Source: Thamnaconus septentrionalis (taxonomy: Eukaryota; Chordata; Actinopteri; Tetraodontiformes; Monacanthidae). Taken from it: a stretch of 64,000 nucleotides of DNA. The notes beneath the pieces were generated by a model, which was not told the DNA's origin, ran no database searches, and saw only the letters and a list, made by a program, of their open reading frames with translations. Made by a program: the position numbers and the translations under genes. The DNA is taken from positions 5,890,001 through 5,954,000 of the forward strand of contig CM020507.1 of assembly GCA_009823395.1 (NCBI GenBank), in the 5' to 3' direction. Shown piece after piece: positions 1 through 13,000 of this stretch (positions are counted from its first letter, which is position 1; every line of letters begins with the position of its first letter).

Positions 1-458
1 CAGTTAATCCAGTTCTGAAAAACAATAATCCTATGACGTTTGACAGGTCTTTTTCTCCCCGAGGGTATTTTAACCTGTAACCTTATACTATGCATTAATA
101 TTCATCATTTATACATGCGAAAACTTTTTATCGTGACCATCTTTTTTGAAAACTCTGTGACGCTATTTTGACTCCTAGCATTTCAAAATAACAGGAAGAG
201 AGCCAAGAAAAATCCAAACCATCAGCTGTTCAGGAGCGACGTGTCTTTAATGAGTAAAACAAGTGGTGTACTCGTACAACAGGTGAAGACAATGCAAGCC
301 GGGTGGTGGTGTGGGGGGTGGTGGTGTGGGGGTGAGGCTGAGTACAAATGTAAGAAAAAGGCCAATAAAAGTCGACACATTCTACAGCAGGCACTCTTTA
401 TATTGTACCTCTTGATTAACACAAGTCATTTTTTTTTTTTAACGCTGCAAGGTTCTCT

Positions 459-516
<58 letters not shown>

Positions 517-1376
517 CGCACACACACACACACACACAGGGGTATGATAAAAGGCATCTCAAGGGGCACAAACTGAAAGCATGCGACACAGCGATGCAGG
601 CACTCACAACAGCTTTTTTGCTTCCTCTATGATATAATGCCACAGGTATTTTCACAGTGATATACTGTACAGTGTTAACAGCGCCACCTTACCACAGCCT
701 TTTCTTTTTTTAAAGACTCTGAGTGGCGACTCCTTACGTAGACATGATGCAAAAAAGAAAAAGACAAACCGAGAGGAGAGTTGCTCCGCCCTCCCGGGGT
801 GACTGATATCAAGCTTAATGCCGTTTTTATGCCAAACGTGTCGCTGCAGCCTTCGATCGCAGTCCCATAAACACCCGAAGCTCGCCACACGATTGTAAAA
901 AACAACCCACGAGTCAGGTTTCCAAGCAACATGACAATGGTTTCGCTATGGGAAGAAAAACATTTGCATGTGACTGGGTGGAAGAACCATGAGCCTGACA
1001 ACGGCCGACTGTCAACACTATTATTCCAGGGCTTCTACAGACACAGTCAACGACTCACTATATTAGCTGTAAAATGATTAAAGAAATATTGACTGAGCTG
1101 TTCAAACAAAACATTAACAAGAGAGTTAGGAGTAAGGAAGAGACACTAACAACTGGGTTGGATGAGGAGTCTTTCAATCAGTGACAGAGGCTTTGGCGCG
1201 TCCAGTTCTTCCTCCACAGTTGGGCCACGTCCTCGTCAGCCGCCGTCCCCCCCGACCCCATGCTCGTGGTTGGTGCCTGGGCTCCTCCACACGTCACGCT
1301 GCTGCACGTCGCCTCTTGTCCAGAGACACACTGAGGGAGCGTCCCGCCTCACGCAAGGGGAAACCAGCTGACCAAT
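1..1376 (-). other. prune2: prune2 3' UTR / downstream flank
   Basis: No coding sequence is supported. If the 1407-1377 exon is used, this is 3' UTR. The minus strand has an ATTAAA hexamer at 251-246 and no AATAAA, so that is the only candidate poly(A) signal seen, and a weak one. A (CACG)n/(CA)n tract lies at 461-538. The ORFs here are low-complexity. Confidence 0.35.
461..538. repeat. (CACG)n then (CA)n microsatellite
   Basis: Perfect CGCA tetranucleotide units change into CA dinucleotides. It is potentially Z-DNA forming. Confidence 0.95.
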
Positions 1377-1407
1377 TCACACCACCGAGTTCCTCTTCCT
1401 GTCGTCT
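1377..1407 (-). CDS. prune2: prune2 candidate alternative last coding exon
   Basis: If the AA|GTAAGT donor at 2223/2222 is spliced, the next good acceptor with the right phase is CAACCCCAG|A at 1407. It gives the tail ...[13 protein letters not shown] and a TGA at 1379-1377. The last four residues, N-S-V-V, fit a class I PDZ-ligand pattern (Ser/Thr at -2, hydrophobic at 0). Human PRUNE2 also continues beyond EAAK in a further exon, though with a different sequence. Splicing is inferred, not seen. Confidence 0.45.
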
Positions 1408-4400
1408 CTGGGGTTGGGCGCAAGGTGAGAAAAAAGAGAATGTGCTGCTTTCACATCATCAAGCAAGTGTGAGGGATTGCCGGCACTAAACAAGGACAGT
1501 CAACCTGTTGGTAGGGACACCGCTTATGTTTGTTTTGTTTTTTTTTGTTTTTTTCTTGGCTTGCTTCCATAGCAGCCGCTACAGTATCTGGGTTTCACTG
1601 CATTCAGCAAATAAACCAGACGGCAAATATAGACCAGATGACTTTCTTTACACGTAACAACGCCGCAGGTACCAGAGCAGGAGCTGCGCTTAAAGGCTCT
1701 TGAAAAAAACAGGTTGAAGAAAATATGAATGAGTTGTAAAGAAAAATTGTTGCTGGGAGAAAAAAGCAATTAGGTCATGCTGGCGGTGTTTGCAGTTGCA
1801 CGGGAAAAACAAAAACAAACAAAGAAAAAGAAAAAGTTGGTGGGATTTTTCACATTAAAAGACCAAGGAATAGCACCAATAATAGGCGGGGATGGCATGC
1901 AATTGACACTGAACGTTACACCACAAGGAAAATATCAAACTGGCAGTAATGAAATCCAACTGGTCCAATTGAATAGACAGACACTAGCACAATCAACTCC
2001 AAGTTAGGCCTCCAGTTTCCAAATGCCTTTGTGGTAAATCTCTTATTTTTTTTAAAGTGTGATGAAGAACCAGGACACAAATAGCATAATATGTTGGAAT
2101 TAAGAGTTTAAATTGATCCGCAACCATCTTCACCCATTCATGCAAGAAAGGATCAACTTCATCGGGATGGTACAGTTCTCTCATCCTCTCACTCAGATGG
2201 GGACCGTCGCCCTGCTACTTACTTCGCTGCTGCTTCTTGCAGTTCCGAATCCAGCCTTGATTTAGCGTGGAGTGGAATGGCAGAGAGCAAAGTTAGTGAG
2301 GGAAGTGAACACGTGAGAAGGGCTGTAGATTTGCAACTACTGTGTGTAGCCGAGTTCTAGACATTGCCGTGGCTTTGTGTGGGATCAGTGGGACGGAAAA
2401 ACCGAGATGACTAAGATGAAACCTGCAACGTTCCTGTGGGAACGGTTGTGCGTGTTGGTGATTGTGATTGTGAACTGTTTTCTCTTGGCTAAGACCACAA
2501 CACTGATTCCCGTGAACATGCCATGCATGAGGACTTAGCAGGAGTGTCAAACTGGTTTTGTAAGTCAGGGTAATTGTGAGGTTTATTCCACTTGAACAAC
2601 AGCAACCCTGTTGGTATTCAAGGAGGACAGTATTTTTACACTGACTCAGGGAAACACAAAATAATTCCAGTGTACCTGCTTTAACCTGTTTTCCAGGTTA
2701 AAACAGAGACGGTTAAGCATCTTGGAAGACGGAAGCACATGTTGGTGATGTGCGCGTGACGCACTATGAAGTGTTTTATTTCGCAAATTACCTTTAAATC
2801 ACTCTCAAAACATTGCAGTTGATGAGCAGTCAAACACAACATTTGGCATAAATTAATTTCTACAAAATGTCAGTTTACATAGCACACAGGAAGTAATTAG
2901 TGCAGGTTTACTCCTATGGAGATTAATAAATGGTCTCTATTTCTCTGTTTATTCATGTCATTTTAAGGGAAGAGTGATGAAAAGAAAAACTGTGCTATGT
3001 TTTTTCTTTCTGAAAACGTGTTTGCACAAGAGCAGTGTTGAACACCAATGTTCTTTTTATAGACCTGACCAACTGGTTTTAGCTGTCATAAGTCAAAACC
3101 GGATATTTAGCCAACAGTCATGGTTTGCATTCCAACCCGAGCCGCCTCACATGAAAAAAAAAAAAAAAAAAAAGAAAAAGCTTTTCCAGGGTGAAAAGGA
3201 TTCATTTGTTTTTTGTTTGAGATTTCACCCAAAAAATGAAAAAGTTTGAGAGTGGGTGCAGAGCCGGGAAGACTCACCGGACGATGCTGGGCGGAATGTG
3301 CACATAATCCAGCGGGATGATTTCCCCGAGGCCCTGCAGGCTGCTCACATACTTGATTTTACTGCAGAACTTTGAACTGTGGGAGAGTGATCATGAGGGC
3401 AGTCAGTCGGTTTCAGGTGGAAAAAACAACAAGCAAACACACAATCGATGAATTATCACATGAAAAGACACAAAGGAATCAGCGTTGACTGAAACCAGAC
3501 TGCTAGCTGCTGCTCATTGCTCGGGCACAGCCAATAGGAAGGAATTTATATGTAAAAAAGAAAATAAAGCACATGGAGGTACTAGAATAGAATAGAATAG
3601 AATAGAATAGAATAGAATAGAATAGAAGGCTTTATTAATCCCACAGGGGGGACATTTGCATCATTACAGCAACAATCATATAGTGCAAAAAAAGGAAAAT
3701 TGTATTAATTAAAAAAGAAATAAGGCGAGAACCCTTAAAGAGCACACAGTCAGTCAGTGGCAGTATCACTATCACTCGGGCTGTAGCACCGCAGTATCTC
3801 ACTGCACCCTGCACAGTAAGTTCAACGGATACGGGGACGTGACGCAGTCATGTTAGCAAACACGTGCCCTTTCCAGATCTATTGTGCTTTCACGGCAGTG
3901 GACTTTGGCCAGTGCCGGGTTTCACTGCGCTGGGCGTGAAGTGCAGCAGCGACGCTCTGACCTGATGAAGGGCCTGGTGACTCCCAGCAACGTCCGTATG
4001 AACCAGGAGGGATGGACGATGATGAACATCTTCAGGTTTTTCTTCAGTCTGTTTCAGGAGAAGGGAGAGAGGGGGGGGTTAGAGAAGTGACGGGTACGCC
4101 CTCTAGTGGCGTGACTGAGTCTCCAGCAGTATATCTATGCAGAACATGGTGCAGCAGACCTGGACTACGGACCTTTACACCCGCTGTTCTCTTCCTGTAA
4201 TTCTAAACCCCTTGATTTTCTTTTTTCTTTTTGTGCTACAGTGCCACCTGCTGAACACCTGTAAAACCACAACTACATCAGCATCCCACTCAAATGCGAC
4301 TTTTGCCAAACAATTTAGACTTAAGCTTAATTAGGCCTAACAGTCTAATACTAAAGTTTCAAGCCTCAATGTTGGTCTTGAAGAAAGGAAGGCAAGGATC

Positions 4401-7400
4401 CCACGCCCCATGTCTCTATGACCTTCCTACTGACCACTAGGGCCTCCTTTTTTGCCTAGAGGTGGCGCTATGGGGCACCTGGGATTTTCATTTCTGCATT
4501 TTATAAAAATTTTCACTGGTCCTGACCTGCAATTTTGCTGATTTCTGAAAGGGGTCAATGATAATATTAGTAAACACTGTTAAAAATAATGCCCAACATC
4601 ACCTCCTGTCAATCATTTGGTAGCACTTCTTCAGCCAGGTGAAACCGGGCATCCTCCTGCGAGGTGTGGCGCCGTTCAGGTAAACGATCATGTAATCCTC
4701 GGCCACCATGAGCTCCAGGGTGCTGATGACGTACCTGCAGAGAGGAGACCACTAGGGGGGGTTATTGCTTGTTCCGCGTCACTGTTGCCTCCATCAGTGA
4801 CAGATTAGTGTGAAAATCACATCTGCCCTCTTGCAGTTTGGCCACAGCTATAAACGCTCAGAGATAAGAGAATGCATAAACTAAAGGCATAAAGGCTAGC
4901 AGATCATAAAATGAATACAATAAGGGCTCCCAAGTGACCACTGAGGTCTTGCGGCTCCACTCACAAGAAGAGATTTTCCATCACGTAGTTGTAATTGTCG
5001 CAGTTGCTGTCTGGCAGGAAGCAGGCTGCAAACACGATGATGGCGTTGTGTTCAGCGTAGTAACCTGAGAATGACGACACAGTCACAGTCAGTGGTGGAG
5101 ACGTCCAGCAAACACCTGCCACTGGACACTGTGGGAGCTTTTAGTTAGAACTTTGGAAGTTTACATTGCTAGAAAAAAATAAATAAATAAAAATAAATAA
5201 ATAAATAATGAATGAAACCAGTTTCATGGAGGAAATCATAATTTTGTTCATTTCATGAACTGAACTGAAACATGTGTGTGTCTTCTGTGCACTTTCCGGC
5301 ATGTGATCAACAAATACATAGAAAAGACAAAAGCAGGGAACAAAAGTAAAACCGTGAGCGGCCAATGACCTCCAGGGAAAAAGGCTGCAGCAGCTTCAAG
5401 CGTTGGCGTCTACGAACCTCCGTGAGAAACGACTCTCTTGTAAGGCTCGATGCTGGTCATGTCGATGCGATGCTCCTGCTCTCCAATCAGAACGCTCCTC
5501 CACGGAGGACGGCTGCCCTCGGCCGCTCTGGCACCCTGCTCGCACTCCGAGTCAGAGTCTACAGCAGGGCGAGGGAAACAAACATCACAGAGAAAACACT
5601 CACACACTTATTGAAGAAAACGGCTCAAGAATACGCACGTGCCAATGAGAATACAACACCCCCTAGTGCTGCATCAAAGTAACACAGGTTGACTATATTT
5701 TAAAAAAAGAAAATACCTTTAAAAACCCTTCCACAGTTTATAGCGGTGGTGGGCCAACTTTTTTAGTTGGTGGGCCAAAAATGGAGGAAAAAAATGGCCA
5801 AAAACATGGAGGAAATACAGCCATTTTATGACTGGATGACTATTAATATCACTCCCTCAAGTTTGGCGGGCCGGATTAAGAAGCTCAACGGACAGCATAT
5901 GGCCCCCGGGCCATATTTTGTCCACGCCTGTTCCAAACTTCAATTTTGTCCAAACGCTGAGTGCATGTGCAAGACCAACAAAGGTCTTAGGAGAGTTTCA
6001 GCAGGAAGCAGAGCCTCTGTGAGGTTCTGTGTTTCTGCAGGGAGGCTGTAAACAGAGGGCTACTTCCTCAGATTCAGCATTAAAAAAAAAACAATAATAA
6101 TGCAGATGTGAAGATGAGCCTTTCAATGGCACCATGAGGAGCTCTTCTCACCAGGGGAGTCTTCCTCATCCGGGGTGTCCAGTTCGTCCACGCTGACGTC
6201 CAGGTCGTCGCCTGTGTCCAGGGCGTCGTCCTCTGTGTCCAGGGCGTCTTCGGAGAGGATGGAGCCCTCACTGCGGTCCAGGGACACATCCATCGCCGGA
6301 GCCGTCAACTTTCTCCTCTGGCTGGACGCAGCTGACAGCTCGGCAGACGAGTGTGGATCTGCTGAAGGAGACACGCTGCTGGAATGGTGTTTCCTCTGTG
6401 CTTTCAAGCAGGTCTCACCAAAACCCATCCATCCATCCATCCATCTTCAACACCCGCTTCCTCCTGCTCTCAGGGTCTTCTGGGTCTGCTGGAGCCTCTT
6501 CCAGCTGTCATAGTGTGAAGACAGGGTGACACCCTGGACCAGTGGGCACTTTATGAGGGCCACATAGAGACACACAACCATTCACACTCACACAGACACC
6601 TATGGAAAATTTAGAGTTTCTAATTCACCTCCCATGCATGTTTTGGAAGGTGGGAGGAAGCTGGAGAACATGGAGAGAACCCAGCAGACACAGGGAGAAC
6701 CTGCAAACTACCACAATGAAAGGTCCCCGGAGATCCTGGGAATCGAACCCACAACCTTCATGCTGTGAGGCAGCAGTGCTAAGCTAACGACCGCACCACT
6801 GTGTCCCACCAAATCCCACCTAGACATTTTCTCTTCCAGCTCCTGATAGCATGAACACCCAGATAACAGAGAAACCTTTGCTTGGTTCTTTAAAAAAAAA
6901 AAAAATCCTGACTTTGAAGGGCGACCAGTGAAAACAACACTTTGTTGACTGTGCTGCTTTTGTTCACTTGCCTTCTTGGTTGTCCATCTCGTCTGCTGCT
7001 TCCTCACCGCAGCTTGTTTTCAGCATCATCCCTGATGCGCCCTGGTCCTGCTGGGACTGTCTGCTCACACAAACACAAACACAATAGTAAGACGAAACAT
7101 AAACCACGAGGGGTATGGTCACAGTCAGCACCGGCACGGCGACGCATAGCAACGGGCTGAACCAGAAGACCAGGACGGTCATGGACAAAGAAGAGGAACC
7201 GTGCGGCTCCTCGTCATCAGACAAGCGGAAAATCCGACCAGGGAGATTTACAAGGAGGGAGAAGAGCGGAGAGAAAAGAAAGCAACTCACTGCTTCGTTG
7301 GTTCCCCGTCTGCACGTGTGGGCTGTGGAGACAATGGTGAGCAGTGTTGCTACCCCACCACCACCACCCCACTCCCCCCGGCCCAAACCAAGCCCCTCTG

Positions 7401-10012
7401 ATTAACATAAGGCCACACAATGGAGAGAAAGTGGAACGCCTGAATACAGCCGTGGAGGGAGACGCCGCATTCCATCCTTCACCTCCGTCACTTCATTCGA
7501 GGGAGAGAAAAGTGACTGAAGCACTTTATGAACAAGTCACATGATCACTCGAGCACAGAGACGGCAGTGGTGCTCGCACAGGAATCCACTATGGACAATG
7601 GAGAAGAATACGGGGGCCGGCATTTCTAACGAGTTGGGACATGTGAAATTCAGAGTTGCACCGTGATAAAACAGCAAATATGAAGTGAATAATATGTTCA
7701 TATACAAACACATACTATATGTGTATATACAGTATGAAGCCTCCTTGTATTAATGTGTGTTCCTTTTTTGGTAAAATATAAAGGCTGTGGGCGAGAAAAA
7801 GTAAAAAAGAAAAAAAAAGGATCCAAGTGATGATTTTGTTTCAATGAATGTCTGCTGCCGCCGTGTGGTTAAGAAGAGAAGTGCATGTCTCTTGCCCTCA
7901 AAAGGACTGATAACTGTACACGTGGAATCACCTCTTTAGACCAGGGGTGGGCAAACTCAGGTTGTAAAATGTGACAGAGGGGCCGGAGCAGCAGCAGATA
8001 GATGGAGTGTGTTGGTGAGACACCTCATAGTTAGAAAAATATATCATGGAATATGTAGAAAACATGTTGCTTTAATGTCAATAGAAAATTAACATTAAAC
8101 ATATCTGTCTTTGAAGCCCCACAGTATTTAGCTCTTTACTGAAATGACTCTTCAAACACTGAAAAAATGGATGAAATACAGCTATTTTATTACCTACTTG
8201 CTTACTTTTACTATAATTTCTTCTATTATGCCAAGCCGGATTAAAAATCTTAACGGGCTGCCTATGGCCCCCGGGCCGTAGTTTGCCCATCCCTGCTTTT
8301 GACCGTGTAAAACGGCCACCTCTTTATTTGATTAATATTTATTCAAGTTACCAATAGTGTATATGAACACACCATATACCACACTATATCCCCATAGTGT
8401 TACACAAGCTGAATTTTCTCCGACGGAAAGCTCACCTTTCCAGGAGAAAGTGAAGATATTCCTCCGGCACGTACTGAGCGTGATCTCCTCTCTGGGGTTG
8501 GACCTCCGGTCGGCTCGGCTGTCCGTCATACTGGTAAGGCTCACAGTGGCCGTGACCTTCAGCATGACCCTGCGACAACGTGGAGTCTGAGCCAGCACCA
8601 TACTGGCACTGACCTTCAGCCACGTACGTGGACTTGGAACCAGGACCGAGGTCCGAGCTGTATCCAGCATCAGCTGCGGGCTTATAGAAGCTCTCAGCCT
8701 GCTGCTCACATCTGAAGTGCACGGCCGAGGCGTCGGTGGTGAACTCAGCGTAGACGTCTGTGGGGTCTGGCAGGCCGTCCCGTTTAGAGTCCAAGCAGTG
8801 GGAAGTCAGGCTCTCAGTTCTTTGGTCGATGTGGTGGTAGTTGTAGCCGTACTGGGTTTGACCCGGAGCTACTTCAGGACTTGCTGTCCACTGGAATGCA
8901 GCACTCTGATTGGCTGGCTGGGGGGAGGGCTGTGATGTTGCGTCCCGGTACCTTAATTTTGCAGAGAGGGAAATTCAGACAAGGAAAATCTAAAACTCAT
9001 CTGTGTCTACGTGGTATGTACAGACAACATTCTCTTCAAACTCATCAGTAGAATTCAGGTCTGACATCAAGCAGTCACACATCAAGGCAATATTTTTAAG
9101 ATAGAGTTGGTCCAATAAATGCAATCCAAATAAAGTTGCATTTTGTAAGAAAAAGGTTTTTGAGAAAGGGACTCTATGAAAAATAATGAATTGCCTAAAA
9201 CATGCATAGATACACATACATACGGATATTAAACACATCAAAACAGGATTGCGGTTGAACTTCATACGTTTTTTACTAAACTACTCATGGCGTGAATAGT
9301 CACAGAATATCATCATATCTTATCTATATCTATATATTATTTTCCCCTAGACTAGCATATATACACTAGCAAATCTAAGACACATGCCATGCAGTTACTT
9401 TGACATAATAATAATATAATAAGGGGGTTAAAAACAAGTTATTGCAAATGCAGCCTTCCTGCCATAATCCTTCTGATCTACAGGTGGTGGTAAAGTGTCA
9501 GAAATTGCTGCAGGTCTAATACTGCTGATGGCAAACATGGTACTGTAATCATCAGTGAGTGTTGGGTGCAAATGTTGCAAATGCAAATGTTGCAAATTAC
9601 AAATGTTTTATGAGGAGGGAATTGTACGGTGCATGTGTGCGTTCATTCTCAGGAACACACACAGTGTGTTTATGTCTCAGCAGTATGTGAAATTACTGCA
9701 GGAGTAGTAAACACCTGCCTCTCCTCCCCCCTGCCAAAAAAAGTATATTTAAACAACAGTAACACAACTGAGACATAAATATCTTATGAACTCATCCCTG
9801 ATGTAACGTTAAACTTGTGTGAACATATCTGACATATCAACTACCAAGGCAGACATAAGCTCGCAAGCCCTATTTGTGCGCGCGCACACACACACACACA
9901 CCTTGTGAGAGCACTATGGGAGCGGTTTCTATTAGCTGTAGTGGAGTTCTGGCTGTAATGAGGCAGGTAATGCATATTTAATGAGGCGTAAACAGATTTA
10001 CACACACAAACA

Positions 10013-10046
<34 letters not shown>

Positions 10047-13000
10047 GCAAATCAAAGATCTCGCTGCCGCACACATGAAATATACCCACATACACATCCA
10101 CCACAGCTTTTTACACTCATACACAGACCAGCACTTACACATCATTTCTAGGACTGGATGGTCACAGCAAATAATGCAAAAACAAAACTAATAAGGATTC
10201 CTTTTTTTTTTCTTTCAATTTTAAAAAGGCAATCCTTTCTTTAATTATATTGAAATCCTGAGAATTAAACACCATTACTCACCAATTAAAACATTTTTTT
10301 CCACTTAAAATGAGGTTAACATTTTTCAAATGAGCAGCTCAAATGACAGGTAATTGAATGGGTATGCTTTGAGGATTATCTCATAAAGATAAAGTTGCCA
10401 AGACGCATGCAAACCTGATGATTGTTTGCGCTGAGAGAGATAAACCTAAATATGTGGACAGTCTTTTATCTGCTTTATATTCAATATAAAGCAGATGTGT
10501 TATTTTGTTTTTTTGCACCTCACTTCCTACCAGCTCGTACTGCAGATGAAAATACAGGTACGTATAGCAATGAAGATTTGATTTATATGAACAGTGCTTA
10601 CCTTAAAACTGGGGAATATCTCTCTTGAGATGCCTCGTGGTCTCCGAGCTGATGCTGAGCTGACCATGGACTGCTGCACGGCTTCTCGTCGCAGTAAACC
10701 GCTGCGCTGTGCACAAACGTGTCACTTTGTAAACCCGACTGGAATGGAGCATCTCCACTCACTTCCTCCACATAATGCTGCCTCTCGTCTCCAGACACCC
10801 TTCCTGGCTGGCTTCTACCCTCTTGGTCTCGCTCTTCCGCGTCACTCTCCTCTTCCATCAAGTCTCCAGAAAACGGCAGTCCGAGGCCTTTGTCGGCAGA
10901 AACACCCCATTCACTTAACGGGGTTCCAGTTGCAGAACTGGTGTGGGACACTGAACTGTTGCTGAGCACCGGCGAGTGCACCTCAGAGTTTGACTTTGAA
11001 GTTTGAGGCGTGTCCTTTTGTTCCAACTGACCACGCCAAACTTGGAAGTCGCCCAACTTGGCGGGACACGGTAGGGGCGCAACGGGTGACTGTCCACCCT
11101 CATCCGAGTCTTCCATCGAGATCTGTGAGTGGACGTAGACCTCCTCTCTGGTTTTCAGGAAGTGATCGGACGGATACCGTAACGAAGGAGACAAGCAGCT
11201 GGTTGCGATGCTCGATTTATCGTCGCCGTCTTCCTCCCTCGTTTGGCCACAATTAGATTTGGAGTCCGAGCTCCGACTTGTGACTTTTGGCACCGTGTGA
11301 CATTCACTGTCAAGACTTGCTGTGCACTGGCTTGATGAGGCGGCTTCAATTGGCTCCGTACATACACTAGGACCACTTAAATTATTTTCAGTCGTCTGGT
11401 TCAGCCGACTTTGCTCTGCGTTCTCCTGCTGCTGCTCATGTCGTGCTGCTCGTGCTTGGCTTTGCAGAACAGTGGCGGCACGAGACAGCATGGTGAAGGT
11501 CTCCATGGGTTGCTTTCTCCCTCTGGACGGCCTTTCAATCTGTCTGGGCCTGTCATGCCACTCTCTCTCCGCTTCTTTCACTGTCCCTGACACGATAATG
11601 TATTCCATCTCCAGGCCTGAGGAAGAATCTCCATCAGAGTTGGACCTGAGATCATCGCGACTGCCCGGGTGAAGGCTGTCACAGCTGCACTTCAAAGCAT
11701 CCTGCTCGCCACAGGAACCAGGGCTTGGAGACGTTGTGTCGATTCTGCCACCATTCCCATTTTTCGGGCTCTCAAAAGCATGACCACCTTGGACGTCAAG
11801 GTCTGACCCACCTTTACTGAAGACCCTCTCGACTTGCAGATCACAAGATGATAGGGTATGACCAGGTCCATCGTGCTCCTGGGGGACCAAAGTGTCCCAG
11901 TCCCCAAAGCTGCAGTGCGACTGGTCTGAGTGTGATGGACGTGCAGCACAAACACCTGGACTCGACTCTTGACTGGGTGAGATGCTCTGAGTAACACTGG
12001 ACAAGTCTACAAGTACAAATGGCGAGTGCTCACTGGGTTGCTCAGCCCAGTCATCGTCCTTTGGCATCTCTACGCTTATGTTGTCGTACTTACTTTCAAC
12101 GGAACTTCCACCACTTTGGACGTCAAACAGGAACACCTGGTTGGGAGGCTCTTGCGCCGCTCTCTCTTCCGTCTTCCCCTCACCCCTTTGGTATTGATGA
12201 TGCTTCCGTATCTGAATGGGCTTTGTCACGGCCACAAAGGGGCTCGACTGACCCTTCAGTTCTATTGTGTCAGTGTAATTTTCAGTGGAGGAGGTCAGAC
12301 TCCAGGTTTCAGCACCTACATTGTCGTATTCGGAAGTGGAAGTGACCATCCTCGCACCTGGTATCTCACACACATCAGTAGAACTCAAATCTTCCAAATG
12401 TTCGGATGCAAAGACAAACTGTTGGTTCTGAATACTCCAGGTGTCATTTTGATCCATTTCATCACCCTCTACATTACATTCAACTGCCTCTATAATAATT
12501 TTCACATTGTGTTCATTACCTCTCCACTTATCCATAGTTTTGTCCTCTTCTCCTTGTTTGCTTGTGCGTGTTTGGGCCACATCAGCGGCAACTTTTGGTC
12601 TCAGCTCGCTGGAGTCTTTTTCATTTTCGGTTCCTTCAGGGCTTGTTGCTGAAGAAGAGCTGTCTTCTTGTATGGTGGTGTTCCACATGGCCATTCCACT
12701 GTCAGAGAAGACTAGAGGACTTTCCAAGGAAGCATGCGCATCGACGTTGGACTGTGCTGCACAGAAAGAACCTGAGTTTTCAGACAAGTTGTCAGGGGTC
12801 GTGAGAGGTGATAGGCTGTCATCCCGGATTGTCATGTTCCACATATCTAGAGACTCAGGATAGGATGTGGTGGTTCCGCTATCTGATTTGAGGAATCCTT
12901 TCTGAGCCGAATAGGCCCAGAAGTCCAGCAGTTCCATTTTCCTGTCTTCTTTATTTCCTTGCACTCCATCATCCTCGTCTTTTGAAGTGTCAGGTGTTAA

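Noticed and set aside
461..538. Tandem repeats as a CRISPR array or telomere-like sequence
   Set aside because: Simple di- and tetranucleotide microsatellites with no spacers.
6739..6810. A tRNA gene
   Set aside because: A- and B-box-like words are present, but there is no cloverleaf and they head an interspersed repeat.
12026..12652. 208-aa plus-strand ORF
   Set aside because: Antisense to the giant prune2 exon.
12507..12863. Multi-pass-looking hydrophobic plus-strand ORFs
   Set aside because: Antisense translation of acidic/Ser-rich prune2 coding sequence gives hydrophobic residues; not genes.
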